This document shows positions 10,548-19,634 of a DNA stretch of 25,372 nt, piece by piece. Each line of letters opens with the position of its first letter. Positions within the stretch are counted from its first letter, which is position 1. Location of the stretch: positions 1 through 25,372 of the forward strand of contig JBGRQB010000046.1 of assembly GCA_041725875.1 (NCBI GenBank). The letters run 5' to 3'. A model generated the notes under the pieces. It ran no database searches. It saw only the letters and a list, made by a program, of their open reading frames with translations, and was not told the origin of the DNA. Made by a program: the position numbers and the translations under genes. The DNA is from JBGRQB01 sp041725875. Lineage in GTDB: Bacteria; Bacteroidota; Ignavibacteria; Ignavibacteriales; Melioribacteraceae.

Positions 10548-11501
10548 TTATAATTTTAGTTTATCCATTAACATTTTTACAGGTTTTGAATTCTGCATAA
10601 TATAAAAATGGATTCCTGGTGCGCCGTTATTAAGCAGATCTTCAACTTGTTTAACAGTATGGTTAACACCTATTTCCATTACATGTTCCGGTTTTGCTTC
10701 AGAAACTTCATCAACAAAATCCTGCGGTAAATCTATATGAAAGTGTTTTGGAATATTTACTAATTGTTTTTTTGATGTTAAAATTTTTAATCCGGGAATA
10801 ATTGGTGCTGTAATATCGTTTTCTCTGCAAAGTTTTACATAATCAAAATATTTCTGATTATCATAAAACATCTGACAAACAATATAATCGGCTCCGGCAT
10901 CAATTTTATCTTTTGTGTATTTAATATCAGTTAAAAGATTTGGTGCTTCAAAATGTTTTTCAGGATAACCGCTTACTCCAATACAATAATCCATTGGTTC
11001 GGCATTTAATAAATCGGGTTCAATATATTTTCCGTCTCTCAAGTCATTAATCTGTCCAACAAGATCAACAGCATAATTATTTATACTTCTTCCATAATCG
11101 GTTTTCTTTTTAACACCAACATCATCACCGCGAATTACCAGCACATTATCAATACCAAGATAATTTATCTCAATAAGAAAATCTTCTGTTTCTTCTCTTG
11201 TAAATCCGTTGCAGATTACGTGCGGAACAGCATCTATGTTATATTTGTTTTGAATTAAAGCACAAATACCAAGTGTTCCCGGTCTTTTACGTTTCATTTT
11301 AACTGAAATTCCGCCCCCGTCTTTTTCCTCGTACACAACTTCTGCTGCGTGACTCGTAATATCAATAAACGGCGGATTATATTTAACTATATCTTCTAAA
11401 GTAGCCAATAACTGTTTTATATCGCCCCCTCTTTTGGGAGGAATAATTTCAAAACTTATTAAAGGATTTTTTGCTTTTTCAAGATGTTCAACTACTTTCA
11501 T
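10548..11501 (-). CDS. metF: 5,10-methylenetetrahydrofolate reductase
   Basis: 317 aa TIM-barrel flavoenzyme that reduces 5,10-methylene-THF to 5-methyl-THF for methionine synthesis. The N-terminal FEIIPPKRGG (17-26) contains the catalytic glutamate (E18, E. coli E28), and NVLVIRGD (119-126) carries the folate-binding aspartate. The C-terminal half includes GADYIVCQMFYDN and PGIHFY. Compared with classical MetF there is a modest extra segment around 55-75 (VVYEEKDGGGISVKMKRKRPGT). It has an AAAGG ribosome binding site and lies 63 nt downstream of the penicillin-acylase-like gene. I see no convincing promoter in that gap. Confidence 0.95.
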   Translation of the reverse strand: MKVVEHLEKAKNPLISFEIIPPKRGGDIKQLLATLEDIVKYNPPFIDITSHAAEVVYEEKDGGGISVKMKRKRPGTLGICALIQNKYNIDAVPHVICNGFTREETEDFLIEINYLGIDNVLVIRGDDVGVKKKTDYGRSINNYAVDLVGQINDLRDGKYIEPDLLNAEPMDYCIGVSGYPEKHFEAPNLLTDIKYTKDKIDAGADYIVCQMFYDNQKYFDYVKLCRENDITAPIIPGLKILTSKKQLVNIPKHFHIDLPQDFVDEVSEAKPEHVMEIGVNHTVKQVEDLLNNGAPGIHFYIMQNSKPVKMLMDKLKL

Positions 11502-11564
11502 TTTAACCTTTTCTAAAATTGTTAAAATAAATTTATCAATTTATCTGCTTAATTTCTTAATCTT

Positions 11565-13982
11565 TTACTCTGCAATTAAAACTAATTTTTTATAATCAGA
11601 GTTCTTAACAAAATTTTCGTTTGTATTTACTTTGTAATATTTTCCGTTTAACCAGTCGTTTGTCATATCAGAATAATGCTCACTTAAAAAATGGCCTGAC
11701 TGTCCGGTTGGCAAAATCATCTCAATTATATCTTTTTCGGCAAAATCAAAAATATATCTCATTGAGGGACCAAGTTTATTCTGATATGGTTTTGAAAGAG
11801 AATATTCCGTGTTGAAAATTGTGGTTCCCGAGCCACCTATTTCAAAAGGACCCACATTTATAATATCATCAATAAGTGCATTTTCTCCCGAAAACAGATG
11901 CTTAAATTTCACTTTGTGAATTCTTCCCCACTGCCATTCGGCAATTTCCGGACTCACATTTTTTTCAAGATATGCCAAAGCATCAACCATACTTTTTCTG
12001 ATTATCTCATCTCTTGTTTCGTAATCTTCAGTCGATACATTATCGAACCAACTTGAATATTTTTCTGCTAATAATTTCTGAACCGTTCTGTATGGAACAT
12101 TTGCAATAAAAACATAATCATTAAAGAGTTTTTCACCCATTTCATCCAGAAAAATATTTCTTAACAGCTGATTAAAAAACACTTCGTAAATTGCAGGAGC
12201 CTGATTTTCTTTTTCCATTACAAAATTCCATCTGGAAATTTGCTCAAGCGCTCTGTTCAGGTTTTCATCTTTAATATTTATGTTTTTGAATGCTTTCAAA
12301 ATATATTTTGTAATCTCTTTTGCATAATCGGAGTAAAAATCATTTTGATAATCTTTAAAATCTTTAACAGAATGTTTCTCTTTTGAGTCCAGTAATTCTC
12401 TTATTCTGTTTATTCGAGAAGCTGGTTCCCATAAATTTGAAATATGATAATTAAAATTTTTAACCGCTTTATTATTTGCAGAAGCTATATATCCTTTTTT
12501 CGGATTATAAAATTTCGGCATTTCAGAAAACTTAACAAATCCGTTCCAGTCAGATGAAGAATATTTTCCGTCATAAACAAACGTTGGTGAATTACTGTAA
12601 CGTTTTGGCAGTTTAGCCGCACAGACATAACCTATGTTTGATGAATCGGCAAAAACAAAATTCTGTCCCGGAGCAGAATATTTTGATAAAGCTGATTTAA
12701 ACTCTTTCCAGTTCGAAGATTTATTAATTTTGTAAATCGAATTCACATCATTATGAAACTCAAGGGCTGTCCAGCGCATACTCAAATTAGCTCTTTTATA
12801 TGTCCCCTCTTCATCTGAAAATGAATAGTTGTGAATGTTGGAAATTATAGGTCCGCGATGAGTTTTTCTGATAATCATTTCAACAGGCTGAGAATCTTTT
12901 ACCTGAATTGTATCATTTACAATTGAAAGTTTTTCCCAATTGTTATCAAGCTGATATTTCAATTTATTATCATCAAGTGTTTCAGCGTAAAAATCTGCAT
13001 CGTCTGCCATTACATTTGTAACAACCCACGAGATTGAATTGTTTTTTCCAATTATCACAAACGGAACGCCGGGAAGTGTAAATCCGGTTACATTCCATTC
13101 AGGAGAATTCACCGAAACAAAATACCATTTGCCCGGAACCTGAAACGAAAGATGCGGATCATTTGCTATAACTGGTTTGCCTGATTCAGATCTCGTACTT
13201 CCTGCAACCCAGTTGTTTGAACCAATGTGCGTGCCTGTAAAACCAATAAATTCTCTGAAATCTTTATCAAGCTGAATAAAATCGGTTTTTATTTTTGAAA
13301 ACGATTTAACATTACCCGGAATTATTGTTGGCGCATTTTCAGGAAAATCAGGCAAAATATCACGCAGTTTAGATTCACCCAATTTTTGAAGGAGATTGGA
13401 AAATGAAACATCCACCCACCAGCTGATATTTAATTCCCAGGCAAGGAGTTTGCTGATTATCAGACTATGTTCAATAGTCCATTCCTCCTGTGCATAATCA
13501 AGTACGTCAAACTCAACTCCAAGTTTATCCGGGTGTAATCTGAGATATTCATTAATTCCGTTTGCATAAGCTTCCAGCATTTTTTTTGTATCATCTTCAA
13601 GAGAAGCTACTGCTTTTTCTGCAACAGCACCAATTTGCAGCGTTCTGAACATCTTATCAAAATTAACTGTTTTGGTTCCGAAAATTTCACTTAATCTTCC
13701 GGCACCTGCTCTGCGCATAACATCCATCTGAAACATTCTTTCCTGTGCGTGCAGATATCCTGTTGAAAAAGCAGCATCGAAGCGGGAATTTGCATAAATA
13801 TATGGTATGGCGTGGTTATCGCGAAAAACTTCAACTCCTGTTTCAAGTCCGGCCACACTTTCTTCTCCTTCATATTCGGGCAGATTACTTTGCAGCATCA
13901 GATAAGAATATGAGAAGATTCCGGTTGCCAGAAAAATTATTGTTACTGTTATTCCAATTAAAGTTTTAAGCCATTTTTTCAT
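11565..13982 (-). CDS. penicillin acylase family protein (Ntn hydrolase), exported
   Basis: 805 aa precursor. An N-terminal membrane or signal segment (about 6-30) is followed by an A-chain-like region (VEVFRDNHAIPYIYANS, AQERMFQMD, RRAGAGRLSEIFG), a linker, and the B-chain start at THIGSNNW. There Ser255 after a Gly is the predicted N-terminal nucleophile released by self-cleavage. Downstream PGVPFVIIGKNNSISW and NDPHL are typical of the family. Members hydrolyse amide bonds of beta-lactams, acyl-homoserine lactones or other N-acyl compounds; the substrate here is unknown. No strong Shine-Dalgarno. It is the first gene of the minus-strand cluster that ends with rarA. Confidence 0.92.
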   Translation of the reverse strand: MKKWLKTLIGITVTIIFLATGIFSYSYLMLQSNLPEYEGEESVAGLETGVEVFRDNHAIPYIYANSRFDAAFSTGYLHAQERMFQMDVMRRAGAGRLSEIFGTKTVNFDKMFRTLQIGAVAEKAVASLEDDTKKMLEAYANGINEYLRLHPDKLGVEFDVLDYAQEEWTIEHSLIISKLLAWELNISWWVDVSFSNLLQKLGESKLRDILPDFPENAPTIIPGNVKSFSKIKTDFIQLDKDFREFIGFTGTHIGSNNWVAGSTRSESGKPVIANDPHLSFQVPGKWYFVSVNSPEWNVTGFTLPGVPFVIIGKNNSISWVVTNVMADDADFYAETLDDNKLKYQLDNNWEKLSIVNDTIQVKDSQPVEMIIRKTHRGPIISNIHNYSFSDEEGTYKRANLSMRWTALEFHNDVNSIYKINKSSNWKEFKSALSKYSAPGQNFVFADSSNIGYVCAAKLPKRYSNSPTFVYDGKYSSSDWNGFVKFSEMPKFYNPKKGYIASANNKAVKNFNYHISNLWEPASRINRIRELLDSKEKHSVKDFKDYQNDFYSDYAKEITKYILKAFKNINIKDENLNRALEQISRWNFVMEKENQAPAIYEVFFNQLLRNIFLDEMGEKLFNDYVFIANVPYRTVQKLLAEKYSSWFDNVSTEDYETRDEIIRKSMVDALAYLEKNVSPEIAEWQWGRIHKVKFKHLFSGENALIDDIINVGPFEIGGSGTTIFNTEYSLSKPYQNKLGPSMRYIFDFAEKDIIEMILPTGQSGHFLSEHYSDMTNDWLNGKYYKVNTNENFVKNSDYKKLVLIAE

Positions 13983-14072
13983 TACATACCATTTACATTT
14001 AACCCGGATTTAGTTCAAACAAAATTACTGAATTTATTTTATAAATACCTTACCTCCATATCATTAAATAAT

Positions 14073-14078
14073 TATATT
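14073..14078 (+). promoter_or_regulatory. possible -10 element for rmuC
   Basis: TATATT in the 121-nt divergent gap, with TTACCT 17 nt upstream (14050-14055) as a poor -35. It would give a leader of about 20 nt before the rmuC start codon. Weak on its own. Confidence 0.25.
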
Positions 14079-14103
14079 TCGGGGTACAAAAAAGAGGTAA
14101 TTT

Positions 14104-15411
14104 ATGGATTTAATAATTATTGCATCGCTGGTTCTCAACCTGATCACAATTGTTTTTCTTTTAATTTTGGTGAAAAAGAATAACAAATCTGAAGGGAATG
14201 AAATTACCGGCGAAATAAAAATTATTCTTAACGAACTTTTTGAAAGAAATGAAAAAATATTAAAGGATGAATTTTCCCGAAATCGTGAAGAAGCCGGAAC
14301 CAAAGATCGTTCTCTTAGAGAGGAATTAAATAAATCGATAAACAATTTCAGTGAGCAGTTGTTTAACAGAATGGGTGAAGTTTCAAAACTGCAGAAAGAT
14401 CAGCTTGAGATTTTTGCAAATCAGCTTACTAAACTGACTCATTCCAACGAAGAAAAGTTTGAGCGTCTGCAAGATAAAATTTCTCTTCACCTGAAAGAAA
14501 TTCGTGAAAACAACGATAAAAAACTTGAAGAGATGCGCGTTACAGTTGATGAAAAACTCCATACAACTCTTGAAAAACGTTTGGGCGAATCGTTCAAACT
14601 TGTTAGTGATCGATTGGAAATTGTTCATAAAGGATTAGGCGAAATGCAAACACTGGCAAACGGAGTTGGCGATTTGAAGCGTGTTTTAAGCAATGTTAAA
14701 ACAAGAGGAACCTGGGGTGAAATTCAACTTGAAAATCTGATTGACCAGATTCTTGCTCCTGAACAATATTCACGAAATGTAAGTGTTAAAAAAGGAAGTA
14801 TGGAAAGAGTTGATTTTGCTGTAAAACTTCCGGGTAAAGGTGACTTAAAAGATGATGTTGTATGGTTGCCGATTGATGCAAAATTTCCTCTTGAAGATTA
14901 TCAGCGTTTAGTTGAGGCTCAGGAAAATGTTACTCCTGAACTTGTTGAAGAAGCTGCTAAACAGATTGAAAAACGTGTTAAAGAGAATGCAAAAAGTATT
15001 GCAACAAAATATATTAATCCTCCCTTTACAACTGATTTTGCAATTATGTTTTTACCAATTGAAGGATTGTATGCTGAAATTTTACGTCGTCCGGGACTGG
15101 CAGAACAAATACAGCGCGATTTCAGAATAATTCTTGCCGGACCAACAAATATTGCGGCTTTACTTAACAGTCTGCAAATGGGATTTAAAACTCTTGCAAT
15201 TGAAAAACGAAGCAGTGAAGTATGGAAACTTCTGGGAGTTGTAAAATCAGAATTTGGCAAGTTTGGAGATATTCTTGAAAAGACTCAGGTTAAGCTTGAG
15301 CAGGCAAGTAAAACAATTGGTGATGCTTCTAAAAAAACGAGAACTATTGAACGTAAATTAAGAGATGTTGAAGAATTGCCGTCGCAGGAAGCTGATATTT
15401 TAATTGAGTAA
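14104..15411 (+). CDS. rmuC: RmuC family DNA recombination protein
   Basis: 435 aa. An N-terminal membrane helix (about 3-23) and a long charged coiled coil (about 35-165) are followed by the RmuC nuclease-like domain. This domain starts at LGEMQTLANGVGDLKRVLSN and includes GTWGEIQLENLIDQIL, WLPIDAKFPLEDY, TTDFAIMFLPIEGLYAE and LAGPTNIAALLNSL. RmuC proteins limit genome rearrangements at inverted repeats, and recent work links the family to envelope-anchored DNA defence. A good GAGGT site lies 5 nt before the ATG. It is transcribed alone and followed by a palindrome. Confidence 0.93.
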   Translation: MDLIIIASLVLNLITIVFLLILVKKNNKSEGNEITGEIKIILNELFERNEKILKDEFSRNREEAGTKDRSLREELNKSINNFSEQLFNRMGEVSKLQKDQLEIFANQLTKLTHSNEEKFERLQDKISLHLKEIRENNDKKLEEMRVTVDEKLHTTLEKRLGESFKLVSDRLEIVHKGLGEMQTLANGVGDLKRVLSNVKTRGTWGEIQLENLIDQILAPEQYSRNVSVKKGSMERVDFAVKLPGKGDLKDDVVWLPIDAKFPLEDYQRLVEAQENVTPELVEEAAKQIEKRVKENAKSIATKYINPPFTTDFAIMFLPIEGLYAEILRRPGLAEQIQRDFRIILAGPTNIAALLNSLQMGFKTLAIEKRSSEVWKLLGVVKSEFGKFGDILEKTQVKLEQASKTIGDASKKTRTIERKLRDVEELPSQEADILIE

Positions 15412-15419
15412 TTTATAAA

Positions 15420-15447
15420 GTGGTCATAAACAATTGTTTATGACCAC
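15420..15447. terminator. 28-bp perfect palindrome, probable bidirectional terminator
   Basis: Every base of the 28 pairs with its mirror (GTGGTCATAAACAA and its reverse complement), between the convergent ends of rmuC (15411) and the M28 peptidase (15457). In RNA it would fold into a 12-bp stem with an AATT loop on either strand. A T-rich stretch follows on the plus strand (15448-15460), while the minus side is only moderately T-rich. Confidence 0.6.
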
Positions 15448-15456
15448 ATTTAATTT

Positions 15457-16962
15457 TTATTCAGCCTTCTTATCTAAAACCAAACCACTTTCCATATTTC
15501 CTAAATTTTTTACAAGTCTGTAAGTAAAATCAATTGACTTATACAATTTAGGCCAGCTTATTTTTTCTGTTTCATCTGTAATTTTGTGAAGATCGGCAAA
15601 ATCCATATCATTTAAGAACATACATGGAATTCCTGATTGATGAAAATTCAGATGATCACTTTGATAAAATAATCTGTTTTTAGTCTCTGATAAATCGATT
15701 GTAAAGTCGGTCATATCTTCATCTGTTTTAATAACCATTTCTTCCAGATCGGAACTCAATCTGGATTCGCCAATAGAAAAGAGTGTATCAACACTTCCTC
15801 TTCCTACCATATCCAGATTTACATTTACCATTGTGTTTTCCATTGAGGAATGATTTTTTACAAAATAAGTTGAACCGAGTAAACCTTTTTCTTCTGCTGC
15901 AAAAAGACAAACTATTACTGATCTTTTAACAGGATTTTCCTGAAGTAATCTGGCAGCTTCCATAACAGCAACAGTTCCGGAGCCGTTATCATCAGCGCCG
16001 TTAAAAACTTCTTCGGGAGTTTTATATCCAACGTGATCATAATGCGCTGTGATTGTTATGAATTTGTCTTTCAGTTTTTCGTCGGTTCCCTCAACATATC
16101 CTACAACATTTCGTGAAACTTTGGTTCCGTTTTCAAATTTCAAATCAAAACTGATTTCTTTTTCAAACTCAAAAGAAGCCGGTAATTCATTGTCATTTAG
16201 GTATTCCATAAATTCATCGTAAGAAACTTCTTCACCATTTAAAATTTTACTTAGAGCATCATATCCAAGCACAAGAATCTGCGGACCTGCTTCTTCCGAA
16301 TTGTCATTTAACTGAAGGATCTCTCTGTCAACATTAAGCGATAAATAATACCAGTAAGATGATTGCTCATTTTTACTGGACGGCAAAAAGATAATATCTT
16401 TTGCGCCTCGTTTAACAGCATTTTCTACTTTGTATCTGTAGCCGGAATATTTTGTTCTTTCTTTACCATCAAAGAATGCTTCACTTTCTGAATAGGGTTC
16501 ACCATTTACAATTAAAACAGTTTTCCCTTTTACATCAATATCTGAATAATCATCATATTCGAACTCTTCTGCTGTAATTCCATACCCGACAAAAACACAT
16601 TTATTTGTCCCTATATAATCTCCTCCGCTTCTGTTAAAAAGAAGGAAATCATCTTTAAGTGAAAGTACAGATTCTCCAAAACTTATAGTGGAACTCTTAA
16701 TTATTTTGGAAGTTTTGAGTTCAAAATTTTGATAATAAGTATTATCATCGCCCAGAGGTTTTACTCCATATTTTTCAAATTCTTTTGCAATATAGAGTGA
16801 TGAAATTTTTTCTCCCTTAGTGGCAGCTTCTCTTCCCTCTAGTTCATCAGAAGCTAAAAATTCCAGATTTGCTTTTACAAGTTTTTTGTTTACCGGAGTT
16901 TGACAGAAAACCGATGAACAAAAACATACAATAGATAAAAATATAATTAAGTTTCTTTTCAT
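15457..16962 (-). CDS. exported M28 family zinc peptidase with PA domain
   Basis: 501 aa. A signal peptide (about 1-20, ending FCSSVFCQ) is followed by a protease-associated insert (about 120-260) and the M28 catalytic domain. The expected metal and catalytic residues are in order: HYDH 307-310, GADDNGSG 322-329, AAEE 355-358 with the general base, NLDMVG 382-387 and SDHLNFH 435-441. M28 enzymes are aminopeptidases or carboxypeptidases. The signal peptide directs it to periplasm or outside; Cys20 has no good lipobox. GGGGGAG precedes the ATG. It starts 39 nt after the potassium channel gene and may share its transcript. Confidence 0.92.
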   Translation of the reverse strand: MKRNLIIFLSIVCFCSSVFCQTPVNKKLVKANLEFLASDELEGREAATKGEKISSLYIAKEFEKYGVKPLGDDNTYYQNFELKTSKIIKSSTISFGESVLSLKDDFLLFNRSGGDYIGTNKCVFVGYGITAEEFEYDDYSDIDVKGKTVLIVNGEPYSESEAFFDGKERTKYSGYRYKVENAVKRGAKDIIFLPSSKNEQSSYWYYLSLNVDREILQLNDNSEEAGPQILVLGYDALSKILNGEEVSYDEFMEYLNDNELPASFEFEKEISFDLKFENGTKVSRNVVGYVEGTDEKLKDKFITITAHYDHVGYKTPEEVFNGADDNGSGTVAVMEAARLLQENPVKRSVIVCLFAAEEKGLLGSTYFVKNHSSMENTMVNVNLDMVGRGSVDTLFSIGESRLSSDLEEMVIKTDEDMTDFTIDLSETKNRLFYQSDHLNFHQSGIPCMFLNDMDFADLHKITDETEKISWPKLYKSIDFTYRLVKNLGNMESGLVLDKKAE

Positions 16963-17001
16963 TACTCCCCCGTAATTTTTTAGTCTTAATTAAGATTTAT
17001 T

Positions 17002-17991
17002 TTATGTTGCCAATTTTTCCAGCTTTTGAAGATTTGCCTGTTCTCCTATTGCTATTAAAATGTCGCCGTCAGAAATAACAGTATCTGACTGAGGATTAAA
17101 AATAAATTCGGTTCCTCTGTTTACAGCTACAATAATAATGTTGAGATCTTTTCTTAACGGAGATTCTTTTAATGTTAATCCTGCAAGTGATGAGTTTGAA
17201 CCAATTGTTACTTCTTCAAGATCAAACTCTCTGCCCCGCTTTCTTGCAACAACATCTATAAACTCAGTTACACCGGGACGCAATAAAAGCTGAACCATTC
17301 TGCTTCCGCCAAGTTCGTAAGGTTTTACTACTCTGTCGGCACCGGCTTTCTTTAACTTTGCTTCGCTTCCTTCTTCAATTGCTCTGGTAACAACAAGCAT
17401 ATCTTTGTTAAGCTCACGAGCAGAAAGAGTTGCAAAAACATTTTCAGCATCGGTTCCGGTAACAGCAATAAATCCTTTTGCTTTTTCTATACCGGCTTTA
17501 AGAAGAACTTCGTCATTTGTTGCATCGCCTCTGATGAAAAGATAATTTTTTTCAATGAGCTGATCAATTCTCTTTTCATTATTTTCAATAACCACAAAAG
17601 ACTCTTTGTTAGAATAAAAAGTATCACAGATAAACTTTCCCATTCTGCCATATCCGCCAATGATATAGTGATCAGATTTTTTTCCAATTTTAATATTCAT
17701 CATTCGTCTCCTTAAAACCTGATTTTCAATAAAATATTGAATTGTACGTCCACCTACATAAGCAATTGCCAAAACTCCGGTTAAAATAATAAACATTGAA
17801 AAAATTCTGCCGGCAGTAGAAAGCTGATGAACTTCGTTGTATCCGGTTGTTGAAATAGAAATTATTGTCATATAAAGTGAATCGAAAAATGACCAGTTTT
17901 CTATAAACATATACCCTATGGTTCCAATTAAAATCACAAATGGTATTGAAACCAGACTTATAACTAAATTTCTGTGAGCTGTACTTTGCAT
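17002..17991 (-). CDS. two-TM potassium channel with RCK (TrkA-N/TrkA-C) domains
   Basis: 329 aa with the MthK-type layout. TM1 covers about 9-30, pore helix and filter about 36-53, TM2 about 63-84, then an RCK-N Rossmann domain with GGYGRMG (112-118) and RGDATNDEVLLKAGI. A TrkA-C domain (about 250-329) ends with DGDILIAIG. The filter reads TTGYNE (48-53) where the usual sequence is TVGYGD, so the second glycine is replaced by Asn. Ligands of RCK domains include Ca2+, nucleotides and c-di-AMP; none can be assigned here. No Shine-Dalgarno is evident. Confidence 0.92.
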   Translation of the reverse strand: MQSTAHRNLVISLVSIPFVILIGTIGYMFIENWSFFDSLYMTIISISTTGYNEVHQLSTAGRIFSMFIILTGVLAIAYVGGRTIQYFIENQVLRRRMMNIKIGKKSDHYIIGGYGRMGKFICDTFYSNKESFVVIENNEKRIDQLIEKNYLFIRGDATNDEVLLKAGIEKAKGFIAVTGTDAENVFATLSARELNKDMLVVTRAIEEGSEAKLKKAGADRVVKPYELGGSRMVQLLLRPGVTEFIDVVARKRGREFDLEEVTIGSNSSLAGLTLKESPLRKDLNIIIVAVNRGTEFIFNPQSDTVISDGDILIAIGEQANLQKLEKLAT

Positions 17992-18011
17992 AATAATAAT
18001 CTTAGAGATTT

Positions 18012-18040
18012 TTGTTTATTCTGACAAAAATTAATATAAT
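18012..18040 (+). promoter_or_regulatory. candidate promoter of the LiaF/Lyt operon
   Basis: TTGTTT (18012-18017), 17-nt spacer and a perfect TATAAT (18035-18040). The predicted leader is about 130 nt, ending in the GGAG site before 18179. Confidence 0.4.
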
Positions 18041-18178
18041 TAAAATCAGATTAAAAAACGGGGAAGTCCGGATAAAAAAATGTTTTACCGATTTTAAAGT
18101 TCCATTTACCGAAATGTTATATGATAATAGATAGTAATGTGAGATATTGCGACCAGAAACTTGAATCAGGAGAGTTTG

Positions 18179-18844
18179 ATGAAAAATAAAAGAGAACCAC
18201 GGGTAAGAACCTGGCTTGGAATTTCTTTAATTTTGTTTGGAATTTTTTTCTTTTTAGATAAAGCTCAGATCATTTATTTCGATCCGCCATTTGAACTTTT
18301 TGGATGGAGCGGGTTTGTAATGATCACAGGAATAATTGTTTTTTTCGCTTCAAGAAGTAAAGTTTTGGGTCTGCTGGTTTTTATTGTCGGACTCATATTC
18401 TTTTTCCCGCCAATATGGCCTCTTACAATAGTTGCTTTGGGGTTGTATTTAATTTATCACAAAGAGAAAAAGATTGAACCGGAAGAAAAAATTAATATAG
18501 ATGATATTTCTGAAATTGAAACAATGGCAATATTTGGCGGCGGACACAAATCTTATTTGCTAGATGATTTCAAAGGCGGAAGAGCCACAGCAATTTTTGG
18601 CGGATCTGAAATTAACTTGCGCGGATGCAAAATTTCCAATTCAGGTGCCGAACTTGAAATTATAAGTATTTTTGGCGGCTTAACATTTGAGGTTCCTGCT
18701 GACTGGAACGTTGTTGTTGATGTTGTTTCAATTTTTGGGGGATTCCACAACTCTATGGTAAAAAGTCCTGTAATAGAAGTTAATCCCGAAAAAACTTTAA
18801 TTATTAAAGGCGTTGCCATTTTTGGTGGTGGAGAAGTAAAATAA
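18179..18844 (+). CDS. LiaF-like membrane protein 1
   Basis: 221 aa from ATG 18179, which has GGAG 6 nt upstream; an in-frame TTG at 18161 is less likely. Three to four short membrane helices (about 12-25, 40-57, 62-77, 80-93) form the LiaF-TM-like part. A soluble beta-rich domain follows with five IFGG repeats (near 118, 139, 164, 185, 214), the mark of the LiaF C-terminal 'cell wall-active antibiotic response' fold. In Bacillus LiaF restrains the kinase LiaS. Here the gene is first in an operon with a LytS-type kinase, so a similar restraining role is plausible but inferred. Confidence 0.85.
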   Translation: MKNKREPRVRTWLGISLILFGIFFFLDKAQIIYFDPPFELFGWSGFVMITGIIVFFASRSKVLGLLVFIVGLIFFFPPIWPLTIVALGLYLIYHKEKKIEPEEKINIDDISEIETMAIFGGGHKSYLLDDFKGGRATAIFGGSEINLRGCKISNSGAELEIISIFGGLTFEVPADWNVVVDVVSIFGGFHNSMVKSPVIEVNPEKTLIIKGVAIFGGGEVK

Positions 18845-18857
18845 AAAAGGAGAAGTT

Positions 18858-19628
18858 ATGGAAACCAATAAATCAAACGGAAGAAGTATACTGGGAATTT
18901 TATTAGTTGTTATCGGACTTATATTTTTTGGCGATAATCTGGATTTGTTCAATTTTGATTTATCATATTACATTTTCAGATGGCAGAGCATTTTAATTAT
19001 AATTGGTGTAATTATGTTGTTAAATTCTGTAAGAAATACCGCAGCATATATATTAATTATAATTGGTGTCGGCTCCTATGTAGCTAATTACTACCATTAT
19101 TCCCTGTGGGAAATTGTAGATGATTACTGGCCTGTTCTTCTAATTGCATTTGGGCTTTATATTATAGCCAAGCGAGGTGACAGCCCGGCAAAAAAGTGCA
19201 GTCACAGGATGAACAACAAGTCTGATTTTCATTCTGATTCTTCTTTCAGCAAATGTGAAAATATGTCGCATTCCGAAATCAACGATGATACAATTGATTT
19301 AACAGCAATCTTTTCAGGAAAAAGAGTTTCTATAAAATCAGACTCATTTTCAGGCGGAAAAACAACAACTGTCTTTGGCGGAGTTGAACTTGATTTGCGT
19401 GATGCAAAACTTGCCCCGGGCAACAATATAATTGATTCCTTTACACTCTTTGGCGGAACTGAAATTCTGGTTCCAAAAGAATGGAAAATATCTGTAAATG
19501 TTGTTGTATTGTTTGGCGGTGTGGATGACAAACGAAATGAAAAAGTTGAAAACATTGAGAATCCGAATTCTACTCTGGTTCTAAAAGGTTTAACACTTTT
19601 TGGCGGAACTGAAATAAGATACGTGTAG
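18858..19628 (+). CDS. LiaF-like membrane protein 2
   Basis: 256 aa, a paralogue of the preceding gene, with AAGGAG before the ATG. Membrane helices occupy about 10-105. Two of them are nearly identical in sequence (ILIIIGV twice) and come from an exact 17-nt repeat spaced by 60 nt (18993-19009, 19053-19069). A polar His/Ser/Cys/Asp-rich linker (about 112-148: KKCSHRMNNK, HSDSSFSKCENMSHSE) might bind metal, but this is speculation. The C-terminal beta domain carries the FGG repeats (VFGG, LFGG). It starts 13 nt after the first LiaF-like gene and ends 6 nt before the kinase gene. Confidence 0.85.
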   Translation: METNKSNGRSILGILLVVIGLIFFGDNLDLFNFDLSYYIFRWQSILIIIGVIMLLNSVRNTAAYILIIIGVGSYVANYYHYSLWEIVDDYWPVLLIAFGLYIIAKRGDSPAKKCSHRMNNKSDFHSDSSFSKCENMSHSEINDDTIDLTAIFSGKRVSIKSDSFSGGKTTTVFGGVELDLRDAKLAPGNNIIDSFTLFGGTEILVPKEWKISVNVVVLFGGVDDKRNEKVENIENPNSTLVLKGLTLFGGTEIRYV

Positions 19629-19634
19629 ATAAAA

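Noticed and set aside
11502..11564. Promoter between the penicillin-acylase-like gene and metF
   Set aside because: TTGATA with a TTAGAA-like -10 is the best match and is too weak in such AT-rich DNA; read-through from upstream is as likely.
14064..14345. Minus-strand open frame over the rmuC start
   Set aside because: It is a shadow of rmuC; the plus strand has the ribosome binding site and family motifs.
18553..19555. Minus-strand open frames rich in Pro and Ser within the LiaF-like genes
   Set aside because: They mirror the IFGG repeat coding on the plus strand and have no start signals.
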